From NCBI RefSeq assembly GCF_900108035.1, contig NZ_FNVS01000013.1:56787-120786 (forward strand): a stretch of 64,000 nt of DNA, in the 5' to 3' direction. Shown one piece after another: positions 63,653 through 64,000 of the stretch (its first letter is position 1; each line of letters opens with the position of its first letter). This DNA is from Parabacteroides chinchillae (lineage in GTDB: Bacteria; Bacteroidota; Bacteroidia; Bacteroidales; Tannerellaceae). A program made the position numbers and the translations under genes. The notes beneath the pieces were generated by a model that did no database searches, was not told the origin of the DNA, and worked only from the letters and a program-made list of their open reading frames with translations.

Positions 63653-64000
63653 ATGAAGAAACAACTTGTTACAGTATTAACCGGCGCCTTCGCGTTACTG
63701 GCCACCCTGCCGTCGTGTAACGACAGTGACCTGGTGGGGCCGGGTGGCGGAGGGCATACAATTAGCCTGACCCTTGCCACGGCAATTGCGCCCATTCAGG
63801 AGTCAGTAGCCGGTGTCCGGCGTGCCCGTTCAGGCAGCGAAGCCGCGCAAGCAGGCTTCAGCTACGAACTGGTATCGAGTGATGCGGACAGCATTGCTGT
63901 TTCCGGTCCGATGACCAAAGCGCCAACAACGCTGAAGAACGTCTACGCCCTCCTTTTTAAGAGCGACGGAACGTTCAACGGCAGAGCCAACATCGGAACC
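63653..64000 (+). CDS. Fimbrillin-clan (DUF4906-like) lipoprotein, 5' part
   Basis: The frame starts at the ATG at 63653 (MKKQLVTVLTGAFALLATLPSC, lipid Cys22) and runs open to the window end (116 codons seen). A Thr-Lys-Ala site at Lys89 is followed by LKNVYALLFKSDGTFNGRA, the typical opening of DUF4906 tip proteins. It is probably a third large tip-like adhesin. Confidence 0.65.
   Translation, partial: MKKQLVTVLTGAFALLATLPSCNDSDLVGPGGGGHTISLTLATAIAPIQESVAGVRRARSGSEAAQAGFSYELVSSDADSIAVSGPMTKAPTTLKNVYALLFKSDGTFNGRANIGT

Noticed and set aside
1..64000. A DGR reverse transcriptase, Avd gene or template repeat within the window
   Set aside because: No protein with a reverse transcriptase YxDD context was found, and no second copy of the YWSSS-to-YVRCVRDI DNA segment was seen on either strand by eye.

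Overview
The window reads as chromosomal DNA of a gut Bacteroidales bacterium, most likely in or near Bacteroides/Parabacteroides. The support is: a serine palmitoyltransferase for sphingolipids, PorT and GldH homologues, a PUR-type DUF3276 protein, a DUF5606 protein, repeated Bacteroidetes-type -7 boxes (TAnnTTTG, sometimes with TTTG about 19 bp upstream) before genes, and many fimbrillin-family (type V pilus) lipoproteins. The genus is an inference.

Region 1 (1-31.4 kb) is a dense housekeeping block. It holds the end of rodA, gldH and ricT, spt and a lipid kinase, trmN6, lon, and a minus-strand nusB-yajC-cdaR-like-coaE-DUF5606 run. Next come a PUR-family protein, a ferredoxin, porT, cdsA, ftsH and rsfS, two identical tRNA-Gln(CTG) genes, an ABC exporter, dnaG, a DUF5106 thioredoxin-like lipoprotein, an M48 peptidase, a DUF151/UVR protein, a CNT nucleoside transporter, rsmE, two GuaA-type proteins (one with a broken glutaminase domain) and a MATE transporter. 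Many genes are separated by clear bidirectional terminators.

Region 2 (31.4-32.6 kb) has no gene and holds a composite dispersed repeat (modules A and B). Region 3 (32.6-46 kb) holds a coiled-coil membrane protein, a Crp/Fnr regulator next to a TolC/HlyD/ABC-2 export operon, a TIM-barrel lipoprotein, a HAD phosphatase, an outer-membrane protein relic, and lysS-gpsA-pgi.

Region 4 (45.6-64 kb) is a large type V fimbrial locus. An XRE-type regulator is divergent from a small helix-turn-helix gene, a DUF3575 outer-membrane protein, a DUF5119 lipoprotein, six fimbrillin-like genes, another fimbrillin-clan lipoprotein, and three very large DUF4906-type putative tip proteins (the last cut by the window end). 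GC content rises strongly in the tip genes.

The most interesting point is the C-terminus of the 1249-residue tip protein (59042-62791). Its last ~45 codons look like the variable region of a diversity-generating retroelement (DGR): a DUF1566/C-type-lectin-like fold with a YWSSS...YVRCVRDI frame and a run of NNC/NNT codons between. No reverse transcriptase or template repeat is visible here, so these would have to lie outside the window. The gene is followed by an imperfect 324-bp-offset tandem duplication built from dispersed repeat module A, then module B, then the next tip gene. The composite A+B repeat is inverted relative to the copy at 31.6-32.1 kb, so the two bracket the 30-kb segment that contains the fimbrial locus.
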